This document shows positions 1 to 8,702 of a stretch of 64,000 nt of DNA, one piece after another. Every line of letters begins with the position of its first letter. Positions within the stretch are counted from its first letter, which is position 1. Made by a program: the position numbers and the translations under genes. The notes under the pieces were generated by a model. The model was given only the letters and a program-made list of their open reading frames with translations. It ran no database searches and was not told where the DNA came from. The stretch is from positions 1 to 64,000 of the IMG/VR virus record IMGVR_UViG_3300035182_000826; one strand, written 5' to 3'. The DNA is from a virus.

Positions 1-1
1 T

Positions 2-3000
2 ACAAGTTCACCAACGTTTGCCTCAGTGTCTGTTGCAGCTGATCCAGTCTCTGATTTGCAGCTTGCAACTAAGCGCTATGTTGACAATGCAGTTCAAGGT
101 CTTTCACCAAAGACAAGTGTCAGGGTGGCTACGACTGGAAACATCACCCTATCAGGTCTTCAAACCATTGATGGGGTTGATCTAGTTCAAGGCGATCGAG
201 TACTTGTCAAGTCACAAACTGCACTTGCTGAGAATGGCATCTACGTTGCATCAAGTGGAACATGGGCGCGGGCCGCTGACATGGACACGTGGGCTGAAGT
301 ACCGGGCGCTCTTGTCGTGGTGCAACAGGGCGCCTCCGAGGCTGATACTGCATGGTTATCAACCGCTGATACTGGAGGCGCTCTCGGCACCACGCCAGTG
401 ACCTGGACGCAGTTCCTGTCAGCAACTGACATTTCTGCAGGAACAGGCCTGATCCGTACTGGAAACATGATCAGTCTTACCAGCACCGGTGTCAGTCCTG
501 GGACATACAACACGATCACCGTGGATGCACAGGGCCGCGCAACAGCCGCGTCAAATACTCCTTACCTAACAGGTAATCAGGTGATCACATTGCAGGGGTC
601 AGTGCTTGGATCAGGAACAACGCTGATCAACACGACACTTTCAAGCACTGGTGTTACGGCTGGCACATACAAGTCGGTGTCAGTAAACGCAGATGGTCGT
701 GTCACCGCTGGCACTAACCCAACGACATTAGCAGGTTACGGCATTACAGATGCACAACCGCTCAGCACACTTCTCACGAACGTGTCTAATCTGTCTACGG
801 ACGGAATCATTGTCAAGTCTGGTTCGTCTTCACTAACTAGAGCCATTCAAGCTGGCTCAACGAAAGTCTCAATCACCAATGGTAATGGTATTGCTGGAAA
901 CCCAACAGTTGATGTAATTGAATCTAATCTGACGCTCACAAATCTCGGTGGCACCCTGTCACTAGCAAAGGGCGGTACAGGATTGACTGCTGGTGGTGCA
1001 GTCAATCAGCTGTTGGGTATGAATGCGACCGGTACAGGATTGGAATATAAGACCATTGCGGCCGGCACCGGAATCACGGTAACGCAAACAGCTGGCAACA
1101 TCACAATCTCAAGCCAGAACACTGGCACCGTCACTTCTGTTGCTGCGTCTTCAGCATCATCTGGTCTTGTGATCAGTGGATCGCCAATTACCTCTTCTGG
1201 AACTCTTGCCTTTAGTCTGAATTCAGAAATTCAAGGTCTTACCACTTTGACAGGTTCGACTGGATTGGTTGTTCATACAGCGAATGGGGGCTATGCCCAG
1301 CGTTCAGTTGTTTCTGGAAATGGAACGATCACCATTACTAACCCAGCAGGGCTAGCTGGTAATATTGGTGTTGAGCTGACGACGACTGGTACAGCTGGCA
1401 CTTACAAGTCCGTTACGACTGACGTGTACGGGCGCGTCACAGCTGGCACTAACCCAACGACACTTGCTGGCTACGGCATCACGGACGCTGTTTCAACATC
1501 GCAAATTGGAGTTCCTGGAGGTGTTGCGTCTCTTGATGGAACTGGCAAATTGCCAGTGTCTCAGCTCCCAGCAACAGCCATAGTGAACACAAATGTGGTC
1601 GCGTCGCAGTCAGCAATGCTGGCGCTGACCGCGCAAGTTGGTGACATTGCAGTCAGAACTGATCTGAACAAGACATACATCTTGGCAGCCGAGCCAGCAA
1701 GCACACTTGGGAACTGGCAAGAACTACTGACTTCAACTGCACCAGTCACATCGGTGAACGGACAAACTGGTGCAGTGAATGTTGGCACTGTGACTTCTGT
1801 TGCTGCAACTGCTGGAACTGGTTTGACGGTGACTGGATCACCAATCACGACTACTGGAACACTGTCCTTTGCGCTAGCAAATGACATTGCTGCCGTAGAG
1901 GCCTTGTCAGGAATTGGCCTAGCAGTCAGAACTGGCGCAGAGTCTTGGGCCACAAGAACTCTTGTGGCAGGCACAGGCATTAGCATCACTAATCCAGCTG
2001 GCACGGCTGGTGACATCACTATTGCAAACACTGGTGTGACATCTGTTGGAATGACCGTGCCAAGCTTCTTGTTGGTGGCCGGTTCGCCAATCACATCAAC
2101 TGGTACATTTGCGATTTCACTTGCCCCTCAAGCCGCAAAGACAGTCTTTGCGGCTCCAAGTACCGGTGCTGGCACTCCAACATTCAGAACCATTGCTCTT
2201 GGAACTGATCTTTCAGATGTCACGATCAGCTCACCTAGCACAAATCAAGTTCTGTCCTATGATGGAACAAAGTGGGTTAACTCTGGAGCAGTTGGTGCCT
2301 CGGCTTCTGGGTTGATTGGCGCAGGTCAAACTGGGGGCGCTGCCTGGACACTGCTGGCTGGCTCACGTTACTATGCTGATTTTGCACACGGCCTTGGAAC
2401 TACGAATGTCGTTGTGACTGTATATGATACCAGCAACAATGCCGTTGTTCAACCAGATTCAATTGTGTTGACCAGCACAACAACTATCAGAATCACAGTT
2501 CTTGGGAATACAAAGACCCTACGCGTTGTGGTTGTTGCGAATGGCCAATCGATTGTTGCGAACGGGTCAACACCATCTAGCATCATCACCGCAAAGGAAG
2601 GTGTCACTGTCACTACAGCAACCACAAAGCTGAACTTCATTGGCCAGAATGTTAGCGTTACTGATGCTGGTTCTGGCACAACTAACGTGTCCTTTGGTCA
2701 GCGCTTTGTGTACTTCGCCAGCTCAATGGACAGCCCTGTGTCTGATTACGCAGTGAACTCACTGGCACCAGCAATTCCAGATCCTTCATTCCCGTCATTG
2801 ATGGTTCGTTCATTTAGCAACACTACCGAGCAGGGTGTTGGGCTATTGGTTTCAATTCCAACAGGATGCACAACAATCACCTTCAAAATGAAGGGTAGAG
2901 CAGGTGTTAATCCGGGAACAACTGGCTACATTGTCCAGCCAAGAATTTACACGAGAGGTCTTCTTGACAACGCGGCGACGAGCAGCTGGTCTGGTGCACA

Positions 3001-3196
3001 CGAGTTGGCGAACATCACGATCAACAACAATCAATACTTCCAGTATGTGACGCAGACCTACTCATTATCAACACTTGGAATGACTGCTGGTACAACTTAC
3101 CAAGTTGAGCTCACGAGAAGAATTTCAGGCGTATCTGGTGGAACACAACTGGCTGGCGCATGGTATCTAATGGAACTGACTGTGGAGGTAAGCTGA
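2..3196 (+). CDS. Tail fibre-like structural protein, 5' end outside the window
   Basis: The reading frame is open from base 2. The first possible start (GTG at 26) falls inside a conserved module, so the gene begins upstream. The N-terminal part carries a phage fibre module with ATKRYVDNAVQGLSPK, GDRVLVKSQ and ENGIYVASSGTWARAADM, which recurs in the proteins at 24593 and 41835. The middle is Gly/Thr/Ser-rich shaft sequence with repeated phrases such as LAGYGITDA (near 722 and 1465) and TVTSVAA. Around 2360-2550 lies a short module (HGLGTTNVVVTVYD) found at the C-termini of several fibre genes downstream. The last ~170 residues look like a distinct globular tip. The role is inferred to be host attachment. 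The stop overlaps the next start by one base. Confidence 0.8.
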   Translation, partial: TSSPTFASVSVAADPVSDLQLATKRYVDNAVQGLSPKTSVRVATTGNITLSGLQTIDGVDLVQGDRVLVKSQTALAENGIYVASSGTWARAADMDTWAEVPGALVVVQQGASEADTAWLSTADTGGALGTTPVTWTQFLSATDISAGTGLIRTGNMISLTSTGVSPGTYNTITVDAQGRATAASNTPYLTGNQVITLQGSVLGSGTTLINTTLSSTGVTAGTYKSVSVNADGRVTAGTNPTTLAGYGITDAQPLSTLLTNVSNLSTDGIIVKSGSSSLTRAIQAGSTKVSITNGNGIAGNPTVDVIESNLTLTNLGGTLSLAKGGTGLTAGGAVNQLLGMNATGTGLEYKTIAAGTGITVTQTAGNITISSQNTGTVTSVAASSASSGLVISGSPITSSGTLAFSLNSEIQGLTTLTGSTGLVVHTANGGYAQRSVVSGNGTITITNPAGLAGNIGVELTTTGTAGTYKSVTTDVYGRVTAGTNPTTLAGYGITDAVSTSQIGVPGGVASLDGTGKLPVSQLPATAIVNTNVVASQSAMLALTAQVGDIAVRTDLNKTYILAAEPASTLGNWQELLTSTAPVTSVNGQTGAVNVGTVTSVAATAGTGLTVTGSPITTTGTLSFALANDIAAVEALSGIGLAVRTGAESWATRTLVAGTGISITNPAGTAGDITIANTGVTSVGMTVPSFLLVAGSPITSTGTFAISLAPQAAKTVFAAPSTGAGTPTFRTIALGTDLSDVTISSPSTNQVLSYDGTKWVNSGAVGASASGLIGAGQTGGAAWTLLAGSRYYADFAHGLGTTNVVVTVYDTSNNAVVQPDSIVLTSTTTIRITVLGNTKTLRVVVVANGQSIVANGSTPSSIITAKEGVTVTTATTKLNFIGQNVSVTDAGSGTTNVSFGQRFVYFASSMDSPVSDYAVNSLAPAIPDPSFPSLMVRSFSNTTEQGVGLLVSIPTGCTTITFKMKGRAGVNPGTTGYIVQPRIYTRGLLDNAATSSWSGAHELANITINNNQYFQYVTQTYSLSTLGMTAGTTYQVELTRRISGVSGGTQLAGAWYLMELTVEVS

Positions 3197-3897
3197 TGTC
3201 GGTTCTTTGCAACGCCTCTGACATTCACTTGGTTTCAACTGTTGCCAATAACTTCACATCTACAACTGATCCACACACAATCACATGCTGGATTAACGCA
3301 AATTGGAACCCGGGGTCCACAAAGTCATTCATTGGCATATATGCTTATGGGTCTAGCGCGGCAGTTCAGATAGGAACACACACTGGCAATAATGACTTGA
3401 CGTGTTGGGCATGGGGTGGCATGACACTTACTGGAACTGCTACTGGTTTTATGTCAGCTTATAACGGGGTGTGGGTGAATATTGCTTACACTTTTGATGG
3501 AATAAACCACGCTATTTACTTGAATGGCAACCAAGTAGCATCAAGCACCGTGGCCAATGTCAGTGCCAAATATAATGAGATCTACATAAATGGGTATCCT
3601 AGTGGCGGGACAAGTGAAGTTTCAAACCACCGGGTTGCAACATTCTCCTATTTCAATCGCGCGCTAAGCCCAAATGAGATTCTGACGATTAGCTCAGAAC
3701 GCGGGCTTAGACACGGTATCAAAAATGGGCTGCTATCAGAACTCAGATTTGATAATGGGATTAATGGAAGCACAGTTTCGACAGTGGCTGACTTGTCAGG
3801 AAATGGAAATTCTGTCACATTAACTGGTGCAGGAACAGCCATGACGTATACATACTCAGATGAGCCTTGCACCAGTCACCTTAGGATGGTTTTATGA
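3196..3897 (+). CDS. LamG/concanavalin-like fibre-associated protein
   Basis: The ATG at 3196 overlaps the upstream stop and follows a GGAGGT ribosome site at about 3185, so it is preferred over an in-frame ATG at 3160. The 233-residue product resembles a LamG-type lectin jelly roll: TITCWINANW, WVNIAYTFDGINHAIYLNGNQV, then FNRALSPNEIL, a common tail motif of these domains. Such folds bind carbohydrate. In this fibre operon a glycan-binding or fibre-tip role is inferred. It overlaps the next gene by 4 bases (ATGA). Confidence 0.7.
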   Translation: MSVLCNASDIHLVSTVANNFTSTTDPHTITCWINANWNPGSTKSFIGIYAYGSSAAVQIGTHTGNNDLTCWAWGGMTLTGTATGFMSAYNGVWVNIAYTFDGINHAIYLNGNQVASSTVANVSAKYNEIYINGYPSGGTSEVSNHRVATFSYFNRALSPNEILTISSERGLRHGIKNGLLSELRFDNGINGSTVSTVADLSGNGNSVTLTGAGTAMTYTYSDEPCTSHLRMVL

Positions 3898-4772
3898 CGA
3901 CTCAAGTTTTAGGGAAATACTCTTTCCTTGATATTCCAGATGTGAACGGGAGCGATGTGCTTCTGAATGGCGGAGGTGTTCCGACAATTTTGGCAGGTGC
4001 AGTTACTGCTCTACCTGCTGCAGGCACCACCGGGCGCCTTTATCTTGACACCACAAATTCAGTGTTCTATCGAGATAATGGAACGTCATGGGATAACATG
4101 ACAGCACTGGTTCAGTTGACGGGCACCCCAAATCAAATTAGCATCACACCAGCTGTAGTTGGCACACCAGCTAACATTGCGCTGGCCACAAATCCGACTC
4201 TGCCGGGTCTTCAAAAGGTGACAATTCCTGGTGGTGCCACGACTGATAGACCTGCTTCGCCTGTTGCGGGTGATTTTCGGTACAATAGCACCATCACAAA
4301 GCATGAGGGCTATAACGGGTCTTATTGGATTCCTTTCGGCAATGTCATTCAAGCTGTTACTGGTTTAATTCCAGCATCATCTGGAACAACCACTGTACCG
4401 CTTGATAATACCATTCCAACTTCAACTGAAGGGTGGCAAGTTTTCAGCAATACCGTAACTCCCATCTCAGCATCATCAAAGATGTTGATCATCTTCTCAA
4501 TCACTTGTTCCATGTCAGCTACTGGTACAATGATTGGATCAGTATTTGCTGGAACCACGAATATTGGGTCAGCTGCAGTGCTAAGACCGGCCACCAACGT
4601 CGGATCACAGATGACATTTTCGGTTCTTCACCAGCCAGGGTCCACAAGCCCAATTACATACTCGTTTAGATTTGGTGGATCAGCTGCTTCGACAACCTAT
4701 GTGAACCAAATTGGCACAACAACTCTTGGTGGCGCTCTCGCATCCAACTACACAATTCTAGAGATCCTATGA
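3894..4772 (+). CDS. Tail fibre protein
   Basis: 292 residues, rich in Thr, Gly, Ser and Ala. The N-terminal half has phrases typical of phage fibres: GTTGRLYLDTTNSVFYRDNG and DRPASPVAGDFRYNSTITKHEGYNG, a 'metadata-like' strand motif common in fibre proteins. The C-terminal half (from about residue 155) is a compact beta domain ending in SNYTILEIL. It is translationally coupled to both neighbours by ATGA overlaps. Receptor binding is inferred from composition and context, and no enzymatic motif is visible. Confidence 0.65.
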   Translation: MTTQVLGKYSFLDIPDVNGSDVLLNGGGVPTILAGAVTALPAAGTTGRLYLDTTNSVFYRDNGTSWDNMTALVQLTGTPNQISITPAVVGTPANIALATNPTLPGLQKVTIPGGATTDRPASPVAGDFRYNSTITKHEGYNGSYWIPFGNVIQAVTGLIPASSGTTTVPLDNTIPTSTEGWQVFSNTVTPISASSKMLIIFSITCSMSATGTMIGSVFAGTTNIGSAAVLRPATNVGSQMTFSVLHQPGSTSPITYSFRFGGSAASTTYVNQIGTTTLGGALASNYTILEIL

Positions 4773-5284
4773 GATACTTTGAACCATACTCTTATCTGGA
4801 AACACTTGCAGAAAAGTACCCAACACTACAAGTATCAACTATTGGTGATGGTACTGACTATGATTCGCTGGTTTGCCATAACGCACCGCTGCCGTCAAAA
4901 GCTGAACTTGACGCAGCAAAATTAGAACTAACAAAGCTCCGTGGTTGGTATGCGATCAAAAATGAACGTGACAGACGCCAAGCTGGTGGAGTTCTAGTTG
5001 GACATTACTGGTTTCACTCAGATGGTGTTTCGCGTATTCAACAGCTAGCACTAGTGATGCTTCAGTCGTCAATCCCATCAGGTTTGTTGTGGAAAACAAT
5101 GAGTGGTGCGCTTGTGCCTATGACACCGACATTAGCTGTGCAAATTTTCCAATGCGCCGTTCTCTCTGACACAAAGATATTTGCGATCGCTGAGCAACAT
5201 AAGGTAAATATGTATGCTGCAGAGGATCCAACACAGTACGATTTTCTATCTGGTTGGCCTTTGATTTACGAGGAAACAGTATGA
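4769..5284 (+). CDS. DUF4376-like tail fibre accessory protein
   Basis: 171 residues. The central segment RDRRQAGGVLVGHYWFHSDGVSR followed later by WKTMSGALVPMTP matches my memory of the DUF4376 family, which usually sits at the end of fibre proteins or in small proteins beside them. The family's exact function is not established, and fibre assembly or a fibre tip is the usual guess. It overlaps its neighbours by 4 bases on both sides, so it is in the fibre operon. Confidence 0.55.
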   Translation: MRYFEPYSYLETLAEKYPTLQVSTIGDGTDYDSLVCHNAPLPSKAELDAAKLELTKLRGWYAIKNERDRRQAGGVLVGHYWFHSDGVSRIQQLALVMLQSSIPSGLLWKTMSGALVPMTPTLAVQIFQCAVLSDTKIFAIAEQHKVNMYAAEDPTQYDFLSGWPLIYEETV

Positions 5285-5901
5285 ACCTGATCAAAAAGCT
5301 TTACTCAAAAGTGGTTCTGTGGATTGGCACAATCCATTGGGCGCCAAAACGGCTGTTGACAGTTGAGCAGCAAGATGACATCAAGAAGTTGTTGAAGCTG
5401 AACTACTTCGTCATTCTGACACATCGTTCAAATCACCTCAGTTCATACTTCATTGGTCTTGCAAATTTCCTACTTACGGGCAAGTGGGGTTATTGGACAC
5501 ATGCGCTAATGAACCTTGAAGATGTGGTCACGACAGACGATGATTTCAGACTGATTGAGGCCATTGGCAAGGGCGTCGAAATCACGCCATTTGACAAGGT
5601 GTTTGATGTTCAGGGCGTAGTATTACTGAAGCCAAAGTACATGCCAATTGAGGACTGGACACTTGCTCTTGACAAAGCAAGAACTGAACTTGGCAAACCG
5701 TATGACACCCTGTTTGACCTGAAGTCTGATCAGAGTCTGAGCTGTGTTGAGCTTGTCAGAACTGCACTTATGGCAACACCAAACTATGAGCAGAACTTTG
5801 CAAGCTTTGAAGCCATGATCAAGAAGGAAAAGAACCTGACACCCCAGATGTTCTTTGAATGTGACGACTTTGAAATCATGTACTTGGTAAAGCGCTGGTA
5901 A
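5281..5901 (+). CDS. YiiX-like permuted NlpC/P60 papain-fold hydrolase
   Basis: The ATG at 5281 overlaps the upstream stop and follows a GAGGAAACAGT ribosome site. An in-frame ATG at 5254 would overlap more and is less likely. The order of catalytic residues fits the circularly permuted papain-like group: His near residue 73 in WTHALMNLED, then Cys near residue 154 in SLSCVELVRTAL. Enzymes of this fold act on peptides, amides or lipids in cell envelopes. As the last member of the fibre operon it could process envelope material or the host surface, but the substrate is unknown. The N-terminal 40 residues are hydrophobic/basic without a clear signal peptide. Confidence 0.6.
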   Translation: MNLIKKLYSKVVLWIGTIHWAPKRLLTVEQQDDIKKLLKLNYFVILTHRSNHLSSYFIGLANFLLTGKWGYWTHALMNLEDVVTTDDDFRLIEAIGKGVEITPFDKVFDVQGVVLLKPKYMPIEDWTLALDKARTELGKPYDTLFDLKSDQSLSCVELVRTALMATPNYEQNFASFEAMIKKEKNLTPQMFFECDDFEIMYLVKRW

Positions 5902-5902
5902 A

Positions 5903-6268
5903 ATGTCGATTAACGCCTGTACGCTTGAGTCATCTACGTTGAACGTCTTTTGTTCAAACAGACGGTCCATAGTTGTCGGGCGGTTGATCAATGAACTTCA
6001 CCCACCAAAGAAAACCGTCAAGGGTGGCAACCCCGGCCCAGTAAATAGGTGGACTGGCTTCAGGCAAGAGGAACCAGTTCAAGTACCTACTGAGCGTCCG
6101 CAAATTCTTGTTCGTGCCTGGTATGGATCTGTTTATGGTGAAGACCTGCGTGATTACAGCCCAATGGTCCCGTTCTTCGTCTTTGTGAACGACTTGAAAT
6201 TTAATGGAATGGGTTCAGTAACCGTAAACATCACTAACCTGAGATTCAACGATGTTGAAGATAAATGA
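5903..6268 (+). CDS. Unknown protein, possibly virion-associated
   Basis: 121 residues starting directly after the YiiX-like gene (1-base gap) and overlapping the next gene by 17 bases. The N-terminal third is basic (KKTVKGGNPGPVNRW); the C-terminal half has alternating hydrophobic residues (FFVFVNDLKFNG, SVTVNITNL) typical of a beta domain. I do not recognise the family. The tight spacing puts it in the same transcript as the fibre genes. Confidence 0.55.
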   Translation: MSINACTLESSTLNVFCSNRRSIVVGRLINELHPPKKTVKGGNPGPVNRWTGFRQEEPVQVPTERPQILVRAWYGSVYGEDLRDYSPMVPFFVFVNDLKFNGMGSVTVNITNLRFNDVEDK

Positions 6269-6848
6269 AACAAACAAGATCACCTTTGTGATGGATATTG
6301 AAGGGACTGCTTCATTGCCAACTAAGGTACAGTGTGTTTTGGGGGCTGATCCGGAGCTAGTATTCGCGGCAACCCAAATGTTTGAAAAGAACTACTCTTG
6401 TGAGATCTTTGTGCCTGCTACAATGTCACCCGGTATGGTCCCATTCAAAATCCAAGCAATCGTGAATGGCAGGTTGTTTACACCAATTTCGATGATGACT
6501 GAACTTTCAGCGGCTGCTGAAATTCCAGCTGAATCAGCTCCAGAAATCTCTTCTCCAGCAGCACCAGCTGTGTCTAACGTTGCGGCAGAGGAGCTTGTTT
6601 CACTCCTTAAGCAGTTCCATAGTACGCCTAAATCTGAGCCAGCACAAGTTCAAGAAGAAGTTCAGCCTGAGGCTGAGTCGGTAAGGGAAATCACAATTGA
6701 TGTTGCTGATATTTTCAGCACCCCAATATCTGTTGAACGTAAAGAGATTCCAGAGGTGAAGATGACTCCCGCGCCAGCGCCAAGCGCCCTAAAGCAAGCA
6801 GTCATCAAATCACTATTCAACCCAAAGATCAAAGGAAAAGGCAAATGA
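6252..6848 (+). CDS. Unknown protein with disordered Ala/Pro/Glu-rich centre
   Basis: 198 residues. The first ~85 form a beta-rich domain (KITFVMDIEG, FKIQAIVNGRLFTP). Residues 86-150 are low-complexity, rich in Ala, Pro, Glu and Ser, and probably disordered. The end is strongly basic (IKGKGK). The start overlaps the preceding gene and the stop overlaps the next start. The shape (small folded head, flexible acidic linker, basic tail) is seen in some phage structural and scaffold-like proteins, but no family is recognised. Confidence 0.55.
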   Translation: MLKINETNKITFVMDIEGTASLPTKVQCVLGADPELVFAATQMFEKNYSCEIFVPATMSPGMVPFKIQAIVNGRLFTPISMMTELSAAAEIPAESAPEISSPAAPAVSNVAAEELVSLLKQFHSTPKSEPAQVQEEVQPEAESVREITIDVADIFSTPISVERKEIPEVKMTPAPAPSALKQAVIKSLFNPKIKGKGK

Positions 6849-6997
6849 AAATTCTAAGTGATGCCGTTGTTTCAAAGGAAGAGGTTACAGCGCTTGATGA
6901 GAAACAGTCTAGACAAATCAGACAACTCAAGGTGATGCTTGGTGTCTCATTTGTGTTGAACATTGCTCTCACCCTAGGTCTTAAATTTCTCATGTGA
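6845..6997 (+). CDS. Small membrane protein, 50 aa
   Basis: Short frame that starts at the ATGA overlap with the preceding gene. The first 28 residues are polar and charged (KEEVTALDEKQSRQIRQL), probably a short amphipathic or coiled helix. Residues 31-50 are one hydrophobic segment (MLGVSFVLNIALTLGLKFLM) that would span the membrane at the extreme C-terminus. The layout is that of a tail-anchored protein. Function is unknown. The overlap and composition support translation. Confidence 0.6.
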   Translation: MKILSDAVVSKEEVTALDEKQSRQIRQLKVMLGVSFVLNIALTLGLKFLM

Positions 6998-7016
6998 ACC
7001 CTATTATTAGGTTCAC
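6994..7016 (+). terminator. Hairpin at operon end, weak terminator candidate
   Basis: A perfect 7-bp stem, GTGAACC at 6994-7000 and GGTTCAC at 7010-7016, with a 9-base AT-rich loop, covers the stop of the 50-aa gene. No run of T follows, so it is either a weak terminator or an RNA-processing or stability hairpin. Confidence 0.4.
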
Positions 7017-7068
7017 CTTAACACTGCCTCAATCTAGAATTGCTTAAGCATTCTTGGAAAGAGGAGAA

Positions 7069-7297
7069 ATGAACTTTATCCTGACTGGGTGTGATGGCAG
7101 TGTCAAATATATTCGCCCTCAAGTTCTTGCCTGAAGAACTTGTTGACTGCAGGTTCTATAGAGTAGATCCGGGTGGTAATTACCCGATCCTGCCCTAACT
7201 CAGCAACTTCCACCACTTACCTGGCAGATCTACTCGTCACACTCTCGTTGTTGAAACGCCAGAAAAGGACCCTGTGAAATCCACAGAGAAGAACTAA
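7069..7297 (+). pseudogene. Decayed small gene (one frameshift and one in-frame stop), about 76 codons
   Basis: A strong ribosome site (AAAGAGGAGA) precedes ATG 7069, which opens MNFILTGCDGSVKYIRPQVL but stops at TGA 7132-7134. In the +1 frame from 7133 the sequence continues as EELVDCRFYRVDPGGNYPIL, meets TAA at 7196-7198, and continues in the same frame as LSNFHHLPGRSTRHTLVVE to TAA 7295-7297, just ahead of the RNA ligase start at 7305. Joined, the pieces read like one small phage protein. Two lesions with an intact ribosome site suggest recent decay; recoding or sequence error are alternatives. Confidence 0.5.
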
Positions 7298-7304
7298 GGC
7301 AATC

Positions 7305-8507
7305 ATGTTTCCAAAAATCAAAACACTGGACGATTTTCTTCCATACATCCAGGGCAACCCACAGTTTCGTGTAGACCACCGGGCTGATGGATTCACCATT
7401 GTTTGCTACATGGTGAAAGATGAAGACACCTTCACTGGAGAGAATCAGGATTGGTACAAGGAATGCCGTGGAATCACGTTCGACTCCACAGGCCGCATCG
7501 TGTCTCGTACACTGCACAAGTTCCCTAACGTCGGCGAGACCGAGGACGATCAGCCAGAGCAGATTCCTTGGCACGACATTGTTCGCATTATGGACAAGCG
7601 CGATGGGTCAATGATCACTTTTGTCGAGACTGACAAAGGTGTTCGTGCTAAAACCAAGAAGACCTTTGACTCGGCTGAAGCAATCGAAGCGACTTATCTG
7701 TTGTACAGCGTGAACACTGGTCAGTATGGGTTGGAGTGGGTCAAGAAGGTCTTGCGTGCTGGCTACACCCCAACGTTCGAGTTCACATCGCCCCGCTTTC
7801 CAATCGTCCTTGTGTATGACAGGGATGAACTGACTTTGCTGCAGATCCGTGAAAACGTGACCGGTCGATACATCATGCCGAACACTGAAGAGTGGGATCA
7901 GCTGATGGTTGATTGCCCGTTCAACGTGGTCGAGAACCTGGTTGAACAGTTTAGCTGGGTGAGGGAAGATGAAGGGATCCCTAAGACCGTTGAAGTTCAA
8001 TGGGACAAGCTGAAGGCCGCCGCCGAAACTTGCACTGGTATCGAGGGCTTGATCATTCAAGCCTCTGACGGTCGGATGTGGAAGGTCAAGACCCTTTGGT
8101 ACTGCAATCTACATCATGCAGTGACATTTGTGCGCTGGCGTGATGTTGCAAAGCTGGTGCTTGCAGATCAGACAGATGACCTAAAAGGGGCGTTCACGCT
8201 GACTGGCCGTGATATTGAACCAATCAATCAGGTTCAGCATCAGATCTTCTCAAAGATTGAAGAGTGCCGAAAAGAGGTGAATGACATTGTGGAACAAGCA
8301 CGCCTTGATGGGCTGTCCTCATACAAGGAATTTGCGCTCAAGTTTGGGACTCACAAGTGGTTCAAGCAGATCATGACAATGGTTCGCGGTGGTGATTTCG
8401 ACTGGTTGTACTGGTACAAAAAGGAACATCTGAGATCGCACTCACTTGAGGTCATTCCATGCGCAGGAATGGATGACTACGTTCCGCCTGGAGATGATGC
8501 GGGATGA
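7305..8507 (+). CDS. rnlA: RNA ligase, T4 Rnl1-like
   Basis: 400 residues, close to T4 RnlA (374). The nucleotidyltransferase motifs are in order: motif I KRDGS with the AMP-accepting lysine near residue 97, a motif-III-like FEFTSPRFPIVLVYD near 160-175, motif IV EGLIIQASDG near 246-255 and motif V WKVKTLWY just after. The C-terminal ~130 residues are alpha-helical as in Rnl1. The enzyme joins 5'-phosphate and 3'-hydroxyl RNA ends with ATP. In T4 it repairs tRNAs cut by host anticodon nucleases. The partner kinase/phosphatase is not in this window. Confidence 0.9.
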   Translation: MFPKIKTLDDFLPYIQGNPQFRVDHRADGFTIVCYMVKDEDTFTGENQDWYKECRGITFDSTGRIVSRTLHKFPNVGETEDDQPEQIPWHDIVRIMDKRDGSMITFVETDKGVRAKTKKTFDSAEAIEATYLLYSVNTGQYGLEWVKKVLRAGYTPTFEFTSPRFPIVLVYDRDELTLLQIRENVTGRYIMPNTEEWDQLMVDCPFNVVENLVEQFSWVREDEGIPKTVEVQWDKLKAAAETCTGIEGLIIQASDGRMWKVKTLWYCNLHHAVTFVRWRDVAKLVLADQTDDLKGAFTLTGRDIEPINQVQHQIFSKIEECRKEVNDIVEQARLDGLSSYKEFALKFGTHKWFKQIMTMVRGGDFDWLYWYKKEHLRSHSLEVIPCAGMDDYVPPGDDAG

Positions 8508-8589
8508 AGAAACCGCTTGGCCCAAATCATACTATTACCTTGAGCGTCGTAAGTTGAGACAGCACAAAGAGTTAAGCGGCCGGGCATAG
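8494..8589 (+). CDS. Possible 31-aa frame, perhaps truncated by a repeat element
   Basis: ATG 8494 overlaps the end of the RNA ligase gene and follows a GGAG-like site. The frame reads MMRDEETAWPKSYYYLERR, then a basic stretch, and ends at TAG 8587-8589. The last codons lie within the start of a repeat element (TTAAGCG at 8571 onward), so a longer gene may have been cut off. Support is limited to position and composition. Confidence 0.25.
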   Translation: MMRDEETAWPKSYYYLERRKLRQHKELSGRA

Positions 8590-8680
8590 CCTCGGCGACA
8601 CCAGGCGACGCCGGCTCACCTCAGACATAACGGCCAATAAGTTATGCGCAAACGATAAAGGGCACCGGTTGGTGCCCTTT
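8571..8680 (+). repeat. Repeat element, terminator-ended variant (8.6-kb copy)
   Basis: From TTAAGCG (8571) the sequence follows the family seen at 22.6-24.5 kb. The left arm starts at 8594 with GGCGACAC, nine bases, then CCGGCTCAC. The conserved centre CAATAAGTTATGC follows. The usual right arm is absent and a terminator hairpin stands in its place. The nine inner-arm bases (CAGGCGACG) resemble the right-arm version of full copies, so this copy looks recombined. It lies between the RNA ligase operon end and the converging gene at 8824. Confidence 0.8.
8657..8680 (+). terminator. Rho-independent terminator after RNA ligase
   Basis: Perfect 10-bp stem, AAAGGGCACC at 8657-8666 and GGTGCCCTTT at 8671-8680, with a GGTT tetraloop, then ATTTG. 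The A and T flanks make it usable in both directions between convergent genes. The 22.7-kb repeat copy ends in a very similar hairpin. Confidence 0.8.
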
Positions 8681-8702
8681 ATTTGCGTAGTGCCTCGAGC
8701 TA

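Noticed and set aside
1561-2094. Minus-strand frames of 90-180 codons opposite fibre, polymerase and gp46 genes
   Set aside because: They are shadows of the plus-strand codon pattern, with composition unlike phage proteins and no start signals.
7120-7200. tRNA gene ahead of RNA ligase
   Set aside because: No cloverleaf could be drawn: no acceptor stem or T-arm consensus. No tRNA gene was seen elsewhere in the window.
7069-7297. T4 gene 60-type translational bypass
   Set aside because: No matching take-off and landing codons flank the stop in the frame needed, and two separate interruptions would have to be passed.
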